Assembly (NCBI GenBank): GCA_010365115.1
Contig: JAAFGX010000018.1
Location: 1 to 57,999, forward strand
DNA length: 57,999 nt
Direction: 5' to 3'
From: Paludibacter sp.
Lineage (GTDB): Bacteria > Bacteroidota > Bacteroidia > Bacteroidales > Paludibacteraceae
The position numbers were made by a program, and so were the translations under genes. Of this stretch, positions 18,825 to 27,921 are shown piece by piece; the stretch's first letter is position 1, and every line of letters starts with the position of its first letter. The notes under the pieces are model-generated. The model was not told the origin of the DNA. It made no database searches and saw only the letters and a list, made by a program, of their open reading frames with translations.

Positions 18825-19084
18825 TCATTAAAGAAACAGAAAAGGAGATTAAGCATCTTCTAAAAGTATCTACTCCATTCATCTCACAAAGGTTAAGAGT
18901 ATTGTTGATTCTCAAACAAAATGAATCAACAGGGATATCCAAACGTGAAGCGGCCATATTAAGCGGTGTCTGTGCAGACAGTATTCAGAAATGGCGTACA
19001 CTCTACATGAGAGATGGAATAGAAGGTTTAATGAAACACAACAAGATCGTATATAAACCGTCCGTATTTACAGATATGGAACGT
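18803..19084 (+). pseudogene. N-terminal fragment of an IS630-type transposase (helix-turn-helix part)
   Basis: From ATG 18803 about 94 residues read through, including SQRLRVLLILKQNESTGISKREAAILSGVCADSIQKWRTLYMRDGIEGLM. This is a homeodomain-like helix-turn-helix of the kind that opens IS630 transposases. After about 19084 the frame enters antisense sequence of a different gene fragment, so the DDE catalytic domain is missing. The family is assigned from the HTH layout only. Confidence 0.65.
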
Positions 19085-19222
19085 GCATACATCCTGATTA
19101 TCCAACCATTTTTTCAACCTTTTGTCTTGTTCGCTATAGAGAGAATCCATCTTTTTTGCCAATGCCTCAAATCGGGTCATTATAGCTTCGAATGTGCGGG
19201 CTTCAATATTTACTATTTCCAT
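19085..19222 (-). pseudogene. N-terminal fragment of an excisionase-like HTH protein of Bacteroidota mobile elements
   Basis: The minus-strand reading begins MEIVNIEARTFEAIMTRFEA and reaches KKWLDNQDVC, the head of a small MerR/excisionase-like HTH family common on Bacteroidota conjugative elements. In that family DNQDVC continues into the recognition helix. Here it stops at the junction with the IS630-like fragment, so only 46 residues remain. Confidence 0.65.
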
Positions 19223-19795
19223 TTCAAATTACTATTAGGTTTATTATTCTCTGATTTTCGGTAAATATACATCCTTATTTATAGATATATACAGTTTAAA
19301 GCAGCAGTGACATTATTCGGTTCTGATTGGCTTCGATTGGCGCTTTCAGAAATGAAAATTGGTTTAAATATGAATGTTTGAATAATAATAATTGAGGGGT
19401 CAGTATCACCGGAACATCCATATTTACAAGAAGAACAAGTATGGCAAAGCCAAATCTGAAACATGAAGTGTCATTATTACTTATTATCAATCGTTTGTAA
19501 TCATTTTAGACCTCTAAAAATAGAGAATGGTGGGCATACACCCACCATCTTACTTTTCATTCTCGTAAATTATTTCTGGTTTACAGGCTTTTATTTCTTT
19601 AACGCCAAATGCAGCTTTGGAACATTCAACTATCCATAACGATAAAACTTTATTTATAGTTTAAAGGTGCTTTTTTTGCGGCACGAAACACTTCAGGGAA
19701 AAAATATCGAACCAGTTACTTAAGGACATTGAAACATTATTCGATTTAAAGAGATATATTTCAATATATTGGATTGATTGTTGATCATTTTAATT
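19223..19795. other. Intergenic region after the mobile-element remnants
   Basis: No gene is supported. An ATGGTGGG/CCCACCAT hairpin lies at 19527-19548. A short minus-strand open stretch (about 19555-19665) reads LWIVECSKAAFGVKEIK and ends at a stop, with no recognisable family; it may be another gene scrap. Confidence 0.4.
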
Positions 19796-21853
19796 CTATA
19801 CACCTTCGTTGTATATTTTTAATAAATCAACTATTTTCTTGTACAATAATTTTTCGTTTATGGGCTTAGAGATATAATCATTCATGCCAAGATCATTGCA
19901 TTTGGCTAAGTCCACCGTTGTTACGTCTGCTGTTAAAGCTATGATTGGGATTTTAGAGTTCATTTTTTTACGAATGTGTTCCGTAGCTTCAAATCCATTC
20001 ATCTCGGGCATTTGCAAGTCCATTAAAATAATATCGTAGGATTCTGTTTTCAGTTTTTCTATTGCTATTTTTCCGTTGGAAGCAATATCGTATCCAAATC
20101 CGAAATCATCTAATAATGTTTTCATCAGCAGTTGATTGAGTGCCATGTCTTCTACTACTAATATTTTTATATTTTTAATTTCTGTTTCTGCGAGTCCTGT
20201 TTCTTCACGATAGGTATCCGGATTGGTTTCAGTTTTTGATTTCAAAAAACTAAGCGTAAAGCTAAAAGTAGATCCTACATTTATTTTACTTTTTACATGA
20301 ATACTTCCACCCTGCGATTCCACTAATTGTTTTACAATGGCAAGTCCTAATCCTGTTCCTCCATACAACCGTGAAGTATCAGTGGTTGCCTGCTGAAAGT
20401 TTTCATAAATTGCTTTCAAATTGCTTTCTGGTATTCCAATTCCAGTATCTGTGACTGAAAACTCAACCATTACTTTATCTTCATTTTCCTCTAATAAATG
20501 AACACTTACTGTAATTTCTCCTTTTGTTGTAAATTTTACAGCATTGCTTACCAAGTTTAAAATAATCTGGTGTAAACGCACCGAGTCGCCTACCAACACT
20601 TTAGGAATGTTGTTATCGTATTCTGTAATTAATTTCAGGTTTTTTTCCTGAACTTTTGTCGCAAATAAATGAAGCATTGCCGATATGGATAACTCCATTT
20701 TAAACGGTCTTTGTTCAAACGTCATTTTTCCCGCATCAACCTTGGCCAGATCAAGTATATCGTTAATTAAAACTATTAAAGCGTCACCCGATATTTTAAT
20801 GGCATTAAGGTATTCTTTTTGCTTATCCGACAAATCTGTTTTCAACACGACCTTTGTAAATCCGATGATGGCATTCATCGGCGTTCTTATTTCGTGACTC
20901 ATGTTTGATAAAAATTGCTGTTTAGCTTTCACTGCATCTTCCGCTATTTGTGTGGCACTTTCAGCTTTCATTTTTGCTTCTTCAGCAATACTTGTCGCCA
21001 ACTCAGCAAAGTTTTTCGCCTCTAACAATTCTTTTTCAATTCTTTTTTGGTGAGTTACATCTCTAGCAACAATTACAATACCCAACACATTTCCACTATC
21101 ATCTTTATAAACAGAACCATTGAATAATACATCAGTCAATTTACCGTCTTTGTGTCTAAGTGTAAGAGGAGAATCGGCAACAGATTCTTTTGCAAAAACT
21201 TCCTGATACACTTCACATGCTTTTTGGGTGTCAGTAAAATAATCGAAGAAATCTGTGTCAATTAATTTCTCACGTGATACTCCAATTACTTTTACTGATG
21301 CATTATTTATATCGGTAATTTTTCCTTCAGGGCTAATTGCAAATAATGGGTCGTGGCTTGCTTCTATAAGACTAAGAGAATATTGCGAAAGTATTTTTTG
21401 GGCTATAACATCGCTGTAAAGAACTTTCATTCGTTCCTTTTGAACTAATAACTCATGGTTTTTTTTATATAAATCAACAAAAACTGCCACTTTTGCTTTT
21501 AATATTTCCGGAATAAGCGGTTTAATCATGTAATCGACTGCACCAGCCTGATATCCTTTAAAAACATGTGCAAGGTTATCCATACTGGCAGTTAAAAAAA
21601 TAATCGGAACATGTTTAAGTGTTTCTATTTCGCGAATTAATTCTACTGTTTCAAAACCATCCATCTCAGGCATTTGCACGTCAATTAATATGATAGCGAA
21701 ATCTTGTTCGTGCAGTAGAATTTTCAATGCTTCATTGCCGGAATTTGCTCTCACACAGAAATAGGGTTCCTTAGAAAGAATTAATTCTAAGGCGAACAAA
21801 TTTTCCGGTAGATCATCAACCAATAAAATTTTAACTGGACTATATGCTTTCAT
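19796..21853 (-). CDS. Hybrid sensor kinase, REC-PAS-HisKA-HATPase-REC
   Basis: A 685-residue cytoplasmic hybrid histidine kinase. An N-terminal receiver (about 7-120, phospho-Asp in ILIDVQMPEMDGF) leads to a PAS domain (about 155-275, ending VIVARDVTHQKR) and a short coiled coil. The phosphoacceptor His320 is in NMSHEIRTPMNAI, followed by a HATPase domain (N-box NLVSNAVKFT; DTGIGIPESNL; GTGLGLAIVKQLV). A second receiver (about 560-680, Asp in IILMDLQMPEMNGF) closes it. There is no membrane segment. It follows the 1223-residue kinase on the same strand, about 250 bp downstream, with a palindromic repeat between. A multistep phosphorelay is likely. Confidence 0.92.
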   Translation of the reverse strand: MKAYSPVKILLVDDLPENLFALELILSKEPYFCVRANSGNEALKILLHEQDFAIILIDVQMPEMDGFETVELIREIETLKHVPIIFLTASMDNLAHVFKGYQAGAVDYMIKPLIPEILKAKVAVFVDLYKKNHELLVQKERMKVLYSDVIAQKILSQYSLSLIEASHDPLFAISPEGKITDINNASVKVIGVSREKLIDTDFFDYFTDTQKACEVYQEVFAKESVADSPLTLRHKDGKLTDVLFNGSVYKDDSGNVLGIVIVARDVTHQKRIEKELLEAKNFAELATSIAEEAKMKAESATQIAEDAVKAKQQFLSNMSHEIRTPMNAIIGFTKVVLKTDLSDKQKEYLNAIKISGDALIVLINDILDLAKVDAGKMTFEQRPFKMELSISAMLHLFATKVQEKNLKLITEYDNNIPKVLVGDSVRLHQIILNLVSNAVKFTTKGEITVSVHLLEENEDKVMVEFSVTDTGIGIPESNLKAIYENFQQATTDTSRLYGGTGLGLAIVKQLVESQGGSIHVKSKINVGSTFSFTLSFLKSKTETNPDTYREETGLAETEIKNIKILVVEDMALNQLLMKTLLDDFGFGYDIASNGKIAIEKLKTESYDIILMDLQMPEMNGFEATEHIRKKMNSKIPIIALTADVTTVDLAKCNDLGMNDYISKPINEKLLYKKIVDLLKIYNEGV

Positions 21854-21989
21854 TTTTATAAAATTATTTTCATCGTCTATTAATTGTTAAATGTTGGTCA
21901 TTCCAACCCTCAGATAGTGAAACCAGTTCAGGATGACGCAATCAAACTATTCCCTATTTCGTGATTGCAAGAAAACTCTGTGTCTGATA

Positions 21990-22092
21990 AGAAAACGTCA
22001 AGTTCAAGGCTTGCGAAGTCAGAAAAAGCGGAGTTTACGTTTCGTAAATGAGCATTTTTCTGACGAGCGTAACGCAGAAATTGGCGTTTTCT
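21990..22092. repeat. Palindromic element between the two hybrid kinase genes
   Basis: About 100 bp with inverted ends AGAAAACG/CGTTTTCT (21990-21997 and 22085-22092) and an inner GTCAGAAAAA/TTTTTCTGAC pair. It is GC-richer than its surroundings and has no coding sense. It resembles dispersed palindromic repeats. Confidence 0.6.
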
Positions 22093-22100
22093 GGCAGATA

Positions 22101-25100
22101 CTATTTGCTTAACCATACCCGCATCAATGATAGCAATCGTTCCACATCAATAGGTTTAGTAATATAATCATTTGCCCCTGCATCAATACATTTTTGTTTA
22201 TCATCTTTCATGGCTTTTGCAGTGAGTGCTATCAGAGGTAATTTTTTAAATTTCATCTGCGATCGTATTCGTTTCATTGCTTCGTAACCGTCCATTTCCG
22301 GCATCATGATATCCATCAATACCAGATCAATGTTAGGGTGCAACTCCAGCATTTCCAAAGCATTTTTTCCATTTTCTGCTTTTATTATCTCCATTCCGCG
22401 TTCTTTTAATATTTTGGATAACGCAAATAAATTTCGCATATCATCATCAACCAGTAATATTTTTTTCGAATGAAAAACCGCTTCTTTATCGTACAGATTA
22501 TTTATAATTAATTGTTTTGATTTGGGCAAGTTGCTGATTGTGCGGTGAAGGAAAAGTGCTGTTTCATCCAACAATCGTTCTTCGGACTTTACTCCTTTTA
22601 TTATTATGCTCTCCGCATATTTTTGAAGCTCATTGTTTTCTTCTTTTGTAAGTTCTTTGCCTGTGTATACGATAATGGGAGGAAGACTATGACCTTTTAC
22701 CTGCCTGCCGGCAGGCACGGTATCCTCAAGTTTGTGAATGAGTTCGAACCCGCTCATGTCGGGCAAACCAATATCCAGTATAATACAATCAATGTGATTC
22801 TGCTGATACATCGCCAAAGCCTCCGTGCCGCTTCCTGCTTCATAACATTTTACATCGCCATTACCAATGAGTATGCGCATTGCCTTTCTTGAATTTTCAT
22901 CGTCTTCAATAATTAGCAGATTTTTCATTTTTCTGTTTACAAAATTTTCAATTCTTTTAAACGCTTCTTCCAAATCTTCTTTAGCAACTGGTTTCATTAA
23001 GTACTCAATGGCTCCTTCTTTAATGGGTTCCAACGAACGTTCTTTTGCCGAAATAATATGCACCGGTATATGCCTTATGGCTGGATTATCTTTTAACTCA
23101 CTCAATACAATATCTCCGTTGATACCCGGCAGAATCATGTCGAGAATAATCGCTTGCGGTTTGTATTTTGCGGCAAGCACTAAACCATCTTCCCCGGTTG
23201 CTGCCGATAAACATTTAAATCCTTTTTTGTAGGCTTGCTTTAAAAGTATAGAAGCATATTTCAGATCGTCTTCAATAATGAGTACTGTTTTATCATCAAC
23301 GGTTATTGTGTCTCTGTCATCTTTTATGTTGGGGTAATCCAGATATTTAGTGTCATTTGCTATGCGGGGTTTAAACACAACGGATTCTCTCTCCCGATAG
23401 CTATAGGGAGTGTTTTTAATTACGGGTTCATGCTGCTCTTGTATTTCCAAAGGAATAATAAGAGAAAAAGTTGACCCTTCATTCAATTTACTATTCAGTT
23501 TTATTTCACCTCCTAATAATTTTGCAAGTTCACGTGAAATGGAAAGACCCAATCCTGTACCGCCATATTTTCTGGAAGTACCCCCTTCAGCCTGTTGAAA
23601 AGCTTCAAATACGGCTGCTTGTTTGTCTTCCGAAATTCCAATACCTGTATCGGTAACAGAAATTATCACTGTGTTTTCTGTATTTTTGTCAATACGAATA
23701 CTTACACTTCCTTTTTTAGTAAATTTTATTGCGTTCGATAAAAGATTTTTCATTATCTGATTCAACCGTTGTGAATCGGTGCGGATAAATTCAGGCAATT
23801 CATTATCCAATTTTGCATGTAGGATTAATCCTTTTTGTTCTGCATGATGTTTAAATTCTCGAACCAGTTCATTTGTAAAGTTTTTCAATGATACGTTTTC
23901 AATAGATATTGTCATTTTTCCGGCTTCAATCTTAGAAAGGTCAAGTACTTCATTAATTAACACTAATAAATCGCAACCGCTTTTATAAATTATTTCAGCA
24001 CTCTCTACCTGAATGTCATCCAGATTTTCATTTCTGTTTTCCGATAAATCTTTCGAAAGGATCAACAAACTATTAAGTGGTGTTCGTAACTCATGCGACA
24101 TGTTAGCAAGAAACTCCGATTTATACTTGCTGCTTATTTCCAATTGTTTTGTTTTCTGTTCAATATCGTTTCTGGCAGCTTCAACTTCGTTGTTTTTTGC
24201 TTCCAATGATTGTGTTTGTTCTTCTAATTCCTCATTGGTCATTTGCAATTCCTCCTGCTGCTGTGTCAGATTTTGCGTCTGTTCTTCCAGTTCTTCATTC
24301 ATCTGTTTCAGCTCTTCCTGTTGTGTTTGAAGTTCTTCGCTTTGAACTTGTGTTTCTTCCAACAATTCCTGATTTTTTTTTCTGGTAATAGCTGTATTAA
24401 CATAGATAGCAATACTGTTCATAGAAGCGTTGATGAATTCTTTTTCTGTTTCGTTGAAATCAGTAAGACGTCCTATTTCAATTACACCCATTGTTTTACC
24501 TTCAAACAGAAATGGGGTAATAAGCAAATGTTTTGGTTTGGCATTCAGAATAGAAGAGGTGATGCGAATGTGTTCTTCAGTAATATCTGTTAGCGAAATT
24601 TGTTTTTGTTCATACGCTGCCTGACCAATCAATCCCTCATTCAGCATAAATCTTTCTTTCGTATCCTTAGAGGACGAAAAGGCATATCGTCCGTTTAATA
24701 TCAGTGCATTTTCTTTATCGTTATACAGGTAAACGGCTCCTATACTTGCTTTCAGGTAAGTGCATAAAAAACTAATGGTATTGTTTGCCAGATCTTCTAA
24801 ACTTTTATCGCCTATTAATTCTTCGTTAAGTTGATTTTTACCTGCCGTAAGCCAATTGAGCTTTTCATTTGCTGCGGTTGTTTCACGTAATGAGCGTGTC
24901 ATTTTCTTCAAAGCATTACCCAGAGTATCCTTATCTGAGCGAGGCGTCAGTTCAATAGCATAGTCTCCTAAAGCCACATTGTTAGCATGTTCGGTTACCT
25001 CGCGAAAACTTTCGGTAACATTTATCAGAGAATTAAAGATAGGTTTTAATTCATCATTTGTATTATCTTCCAGTTTATCATTTGCAAATTCACGACTCGC

Positions 25101-25772
25101 AATTTTTTCAGCCACTTTTGTTATATCTGAAATTCGTTTTATAATAATTTGAATAATCCACCAGGAAATAATAATTGCCAGTAGAATGCCAAAAATAATT
25201 AAAGCTATCATCAAATATAAGGCAGCATCATAACTGCTATTATTTTCTGTTTTAGCAATCTGCATACTCTTTGCATTTTTATCAATGAGTTTTTGTAGGT
25301 GGCCAATAGAAGCATCTTTTAGGAGCTTCCCTTTATCATTTGAAATTTTAAATGCTTCTACTGATTCATTCTTCATCGCTAATGCAACGATATTGCTGAG
25401 ATAGGGTTTATAACCAGCCCAGGTGTTTTTAAAGTTTTTCAGAAAGATTATTCCTTCGCCATCAATCAATTTCTCCAACTCCTTTGTTTTTTTATCAATA
25501 GAATCCAACCTTGTGTAAATAGTGTCTTTGTAATAATTTTTTTGAACAATATTCGTCTCTAACACGATATTTCTTTCGATGCGCGAAATTTCCAGCACGT
25601 TTATCATTATATCATAGGAGAGATCTACCTTTATTGACAATACATTTACAATATTCAATACCCGCTCGTTGGAATCTGATAATTTATTGGTCATAAAAAT
25701 TCCCAGAGAGACGAGGAAGCCTAATATGATAATGTAACCTCCAATTAATTTACTCTTGATTGTTGCTTTCAT
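22101..25772 (-). CDS. Membrane hybrid sensor kinase with GAF and three receiver domains
   Basis: A 1223-residue hybrid histidine kinase. Order: transmembrane helix (about 10-30), a four-helix periplasmic sensor with a second transmembrane helix (about 185-210), HAMP, GAF (about 320-455), a Gln/Glu-rich coiled coil, HisKA with His560 in NMSHELRTPLNSL, HATPase (DTGIGISEDKQ, GTGLGLSISREL), then three receivers (about 826-945, 948-1075 and 1103-1223). Start chosen at ATG 25772 (MKATIKSKL); the upstream TTG at 25793 is unlikely. It overlaps the cheB-like gene by 23 bp, so translation is coupled. Receiver 2 contains an in-frame PAGRQ palindrome insertion (22702-22717). Confidence 0.9.
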   Translation of the reverse strand: MKATIKSKLIGGYIIILGFLVSLGIFMTNKLSDSNERVLNIVNVLSIKVDLSYDIMINVLEISRIERNIVLETNIVQKNYYKDTIYTRLDSIDKKTKELEKLIDGEGIIFLKNFKNTWAGYKPYLSNIVALAMKNESVEAFKISNDKGKLLKDASIGHLQKLIDKNAKSMQIAKTENNSSYDAALYLMIALIIFGILLAIIISWWIIQIIIKRISDITKVAEKIASREFANDKLEDNTNDELKPIFNSLINVTESFREVTEHANNVALGDYAIELTPRSDKDTLGNALKKMTRSLRETTAANEKLNWLTAGKNQLNEELIGDKSLEDLANNTISFLCTYLKASIGAVYLYNDKENALILNGRYAFSSSKDTKERFMLNEGLIGQAAYEQKQISLTDITEEHIRITSSILNAKPKHLLITPFLFEGKTMGVIEIGRLTDFNETEKEFINASMNSIAIYVNTAITRKKNQELLEETQVQSEELQTQQEELKQMNEELEEQTQNLTQQQEELQMTNEELEEQTQSLEAKNNEVEAARNDIEQKTKQLEISSKYKSEFLANMSHELRTPLNSLLILSKDLSENRNENLDDIQVESAEIIYKSGCDLLVLINEVLDLSKIEAGKMTISIENVSLKNFTNELVREFKHHAEQKGLILHAKLDNELPEFIRTDSQRLNQIMKNLLSNAIKFTKKGSVSIRIDKNTENTVIISVTDTGIGISEDKQAAVFEAFQQAEGGTSRKYGGTGLGLSISRELAKLLGGEIKLNSKLNEGSTFSLIIPLEIQEQHEPVIKNTPYSYRERESVVFKPRIANDTKYLDYPNIKDDRDTITVDDKTVLIIEDDLKYASILLKQAYKKGFKCLSAATGEDGLVLAAKYKPQAIILDMILPGINGDIVLSELKDNPAIRHIPVHIISAKERSLEPIKEGAIEYLMKPVAKEDLEEAFKRIENFVNRKMKNLLIIEDDENSRKAMRILIGNGDVKCYEAGSGTEALAMYQQNHIDCIILDIGLPDMSGFELIHKLEDTVPAGRQVKGHSLPPIIVYTGKELTKEENNELQKYAESIIIKGVKSEERLLDETALFLHRTISNLPKSKQLIINNLYDKEAVFHSKKILLVDDDMRNLFALSKILKERGMEIIKAENGKNALEMLELHPNIDLVLMDIMMPEMDGYEAMKRIRSQMKFKKLPLIALTAKAMKDDKQKCIDAGANDYITKPIDVERLLSLMRVWLSK
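22702..22717. repeat. Perfect 16-bp palindrome inserted in frame in the kinase gene
   Basis: TGCCTGCCGGCAGGCA is its own reverse complement. On the coding strand it yields VPAGRQV inside receiver 2, between the helix ending FELIHKLED and the strand IIVYTGKEL. A near-identical palindrome (GCCTGCGGCAGGC) is intergenic near 7372. Confidence 0.8.
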
Positions 25773-26346
25773 TCGAATTATTTTTTTTATCAATTTTTTT
25801 TATCAGTTCAATTATTTCTTCCAGCGACAAAATATAATCCGGTTCAATAGCAGCAATTGCTGAAGCAGGCATATAAGAAGATTCTGCTGTTTCAGGATCC
25901 TGAATAATGGCTAAACCACCGCATTCCTTTATTCGTTTTATACCTTTTGCCCCGTCATTATTTGAGCCGGTAAGAATTACCCCAATTAATTTGTCCTTAT
26001 AAGCTTCGGCGGCCGATTCAAACAATACATCAATTGATGGCCTTGCATAATTTACCCGTTCATCAATTGTAAGTGAAAAAGTTTTATCTTTTTCAACCAA
26101 CAAATGATAATTAGCCGGAGCGATATAAACATTTCCAGGTTCAATTTTTTCTTTTTCATCTGCTTCTTTTATAGTAAGATTGCTTTTATCATTCAACAGT
26201 TCTATCCACTGGTTATCGGAGCGGGCATTTACATGTTGCACAACGATAATTGCTATGTTGAAACCGCCAGGCAATTCTGCGAATATAAATTTCAAAGCAT
26301 TCATGCCGCCTGAAGAAACCCCTATTACAATTGCTTCGTAATTCAT
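25750..26346 (-). CDS. cheB: CheB-type methylesterase domain protein (no receiver)
   Basis: A stand-alone CheB methylesterase of 198 residues. The catalytic triad is visible: Ser11/12 (GVSSGG), His38 (VVQHVN) and Asp131 (TGSNNDGAKG). The usual N-terminal receiver is missing, so it is not controlled by phosphorylation in the classical way. I start it at ATG 26346 (MNYEAIVIG). A TTG at 26367 reads seven more residues but overlaps the cheR stop. It lies 17 bp after cheR and overlaps the kinase gene by 23 bp. With no chemoreceptors, CheA or CheW here, it probably works in a non-chemotactic signalling complex with the kinase. Confidence 0.9.
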   Translation of the reverse strand: MNYEAIVIGVSSGGMNALKFIFAELPGGFNIAIIVVQHVNARSDNQWIELLNDKSNLTIKEADEKEKIEPGNVYIAPANYHLLVEKDKTFSLTIDERVNYARPSIDVLFESAAEAYKDKLIGVILTGSNNDGAKGIKRIKECGGLAIIQDPETAESSYMPASAIAAIEPDYILSLEEIIELIKKIDKKNNSNESNNQE

Positions 26347-26363
26347 TTTTCGTAATTCATTTT

Positions 26364-27188
26364 TCAATATTTCTTTTTAAATATCCGCTGTTTTTTATCC
26401 AACTCGGTATATTTCTCGTGCAAGTCGGTAAAGCGTAAACTTTCTTTTGAGCCCAAACATAAAATGCCACCATTAATAAGGCTGTCATAAAAAAGTTTTT
26501 GCACTTTGTTTTGTAAATTGGTATCAAAATAAATCAGAACATTTCTACATAATATCAGATGCACCTCGGCAAATACACTATCGGTAACCAAGTTGTGGTT
26601 AGCCCATACAATGTTTTTTTTTAGTGATTGATTCATGATAACGTTATCAAAATTGGAAGTATAGTAATTTGAAAATGATTCATTTCCTCCCGACAATTGA
26701 TAATTGACAGTATATTCTTTCATCATTGCATTCGAAAAGATTCCTTCTTTAGCGCGGTTCAAAGCGTGTTGGTTAAAATCAGTAGCATAAATTGTTGTCC
26801 TTTCATACAATCCTGCCTCCTGCATAATGATAGCCATTGAATAAGCTTCTTCACCGGTTGCGCATCCGGCATGCCATATTTTTATAAAGGGGTAGGTTTT
26901 TAAGACCGGGATAACATTTTCTCGCAATGACCTATAAAAGTCCTGATCACGAAACATTTCGGTTACTGTTATTGATAGGTCCTGTAAAAGTTCATATGCA
27001 AATGTTTCATCCTTCAGAACTTTCGATTGAATTTGAGAAACGTCTTCTAATCCAGACAGCTTCATCCTGTTTAAAATCCTACGATTGACGTGGGCTTTGG
27101 AATACTGCCTGAAATCATAACCGTATTTCTGATAAACAGCCTCCAATAATAATGAAATTTCCAATTCCGTGGTGTCTTCGCTTGTCAT
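26364..27188 (-). CDS. cheR: CheR-type protein-glutamate methyltransferase
   Basis: SAM-dependent methyltransferase of 274 residues that methylates Glu side chains. An N-terminal all-helical domain (about 1-75, ending LLQDLSITVTEMFRD) joins the SAM fold: GCATGEEAYSMA (motif I), IYATDFNQHALNRAKEGIF, and LILCRNVLIYFD. The start is ATG 27188 (MTSEDTTELE), because the upstream codon at 27197 is TTG. A TAnnTTTG box sits only a few bases upstream, hinting at a leaderless transcript. It heads the cheR-cheB-kinase operon. No pentapeptide-bearing receptor is visible, so the substrate may be the kinase's own coiled-coil region, which is inference. Confidence 0.92.
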   Translation of the reverse strand: MTSEDTTELEISLLLEAVYQKYGYDFRQYSKAHVNRRILNRMKLSGLEDVSQIQSKVLKDETFAYELLQDLSITVTEMFRDQDFYRSLRENVIPVLKTYPFIKIWHAGCATGEEAYSMAIIMQEAGLYERTTIYATDFNQHALNRAKEGIFSNAMMKEYTVNYQLSGGNESFSNYYTSNFDNVIMNQSLKKNIVWANHNLVTDSVFAEVHLILCRNVLIYFDTNLQNKVQKLFYDSLINGGILCLGSKESLRFTDLHEKYTELDKKQRIFKKKY

Positions 27189-27194
27189 ATTGCA

Positions 27195-27202
27195 CAAAGT
27201 TA
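27195..27202 (-). promoter_or_regulatory. Putative -7 box (TAACTTTG) just before cheR
   Basis: On the minus strand TAACTTTG ends seven bases before the ATG at 27188. If used, transcription would start at or next to the start codon. No convincing -33 box is seen. Confidence 0.35.
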
Positions 27203-27921
27203 CATAAGATAAAAATGAAAGTGATACAGAATTTTATGTAAAATTCACATAATTCACACTTTCCCTCACCGAGAAAAGTATGTTGAGTGTTTTTATCATG
27301 GGCTTTTTTAACTACCCTAGCAGATGGAACCTTCAACTGCCGGATAATCCAAGGCAAAAATTATTGATAATCAATTTATTAAGGGGAATATTACTCTTTC
27401 CGGAAACAGTTGCCCGTGCGGTTGGTTTTTTAGTCTGCCTTTTATTTTGTCCACGTTGGTCTATCTTTTAGAATTGGTGGTAACGACCAAGCAACGATAA
27501 AATTACAAATATACAATTATTTTCTGGTAATTAATATATCATAGTTTCAAGTTACAAATGCAACGAGTGTATTTTTCCTGCGGGTGAAAGTCCCTTGTAC
27601 GTGGGGGAACATAGATCAACACATAACTTTATTGATATTAATAATTTTATGAAGTTAATGAGTCCATAAGCTTATTGTAAATTACCAATAGCTAAAACAA
27701 TAAATCCCCCAACGCATTACCGAATATAAACTAATCCAGAACCAACAACAGACTGATTGGTGGGATTTATTTTTAATCCAACTTTCCACTTTCCAGATCA
27801 TAATAAAAATCTTTCTCTGTATTTTTATTGTGTTATTCAGCAAATCCAAGCTCAAAAATGGAGTTTCAATTTCCGACAATGGGATTGTCTATAAAACTAC
27901 AATTTATAAATAAAAAATTCA
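27203..27921. other. Gene-free region of about 720 bp
   Basis: No supported gene on either strand. Short open stretches exist (27280-27471 plus, 27735-27912 plus) without recognisable families. The sequence GCGGGTGAAAGTCCC at 27576-27590 is like the 5' domain of bacterial group II introns, but nothing else of an intron is seen. This region may hold more decayed mobile DNA next to the hsdR/IS66 scar. Confidence 0.4.

Noticed and set aside
24013..24624. Cys/Ser-rich plus-strand ORFs opposite the kinase coiled coil
   Set aside because: They are antisense shadows of a Glu/Gln-rich heptad region.
25773..25793. TTG start for the 1223-residue kinase at 25793
   Set aside because: It would lengthen the overlap with cheB to 44 bp; the ATG at 25772 is better.
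27189..27197. TTG start for CheR at 27197
   Set aside because: The ATG at 27188 gives the normal family N-terminus, and the TTG overlaps the -7 box.
27576..27612. Group II intron 5' domain-like GCGGGTGAAAGTCCC
   Set aside because: Only one short motif matches. No reverse transcriptase, domain V or 3' end is visible, so an intron cannot be supported.
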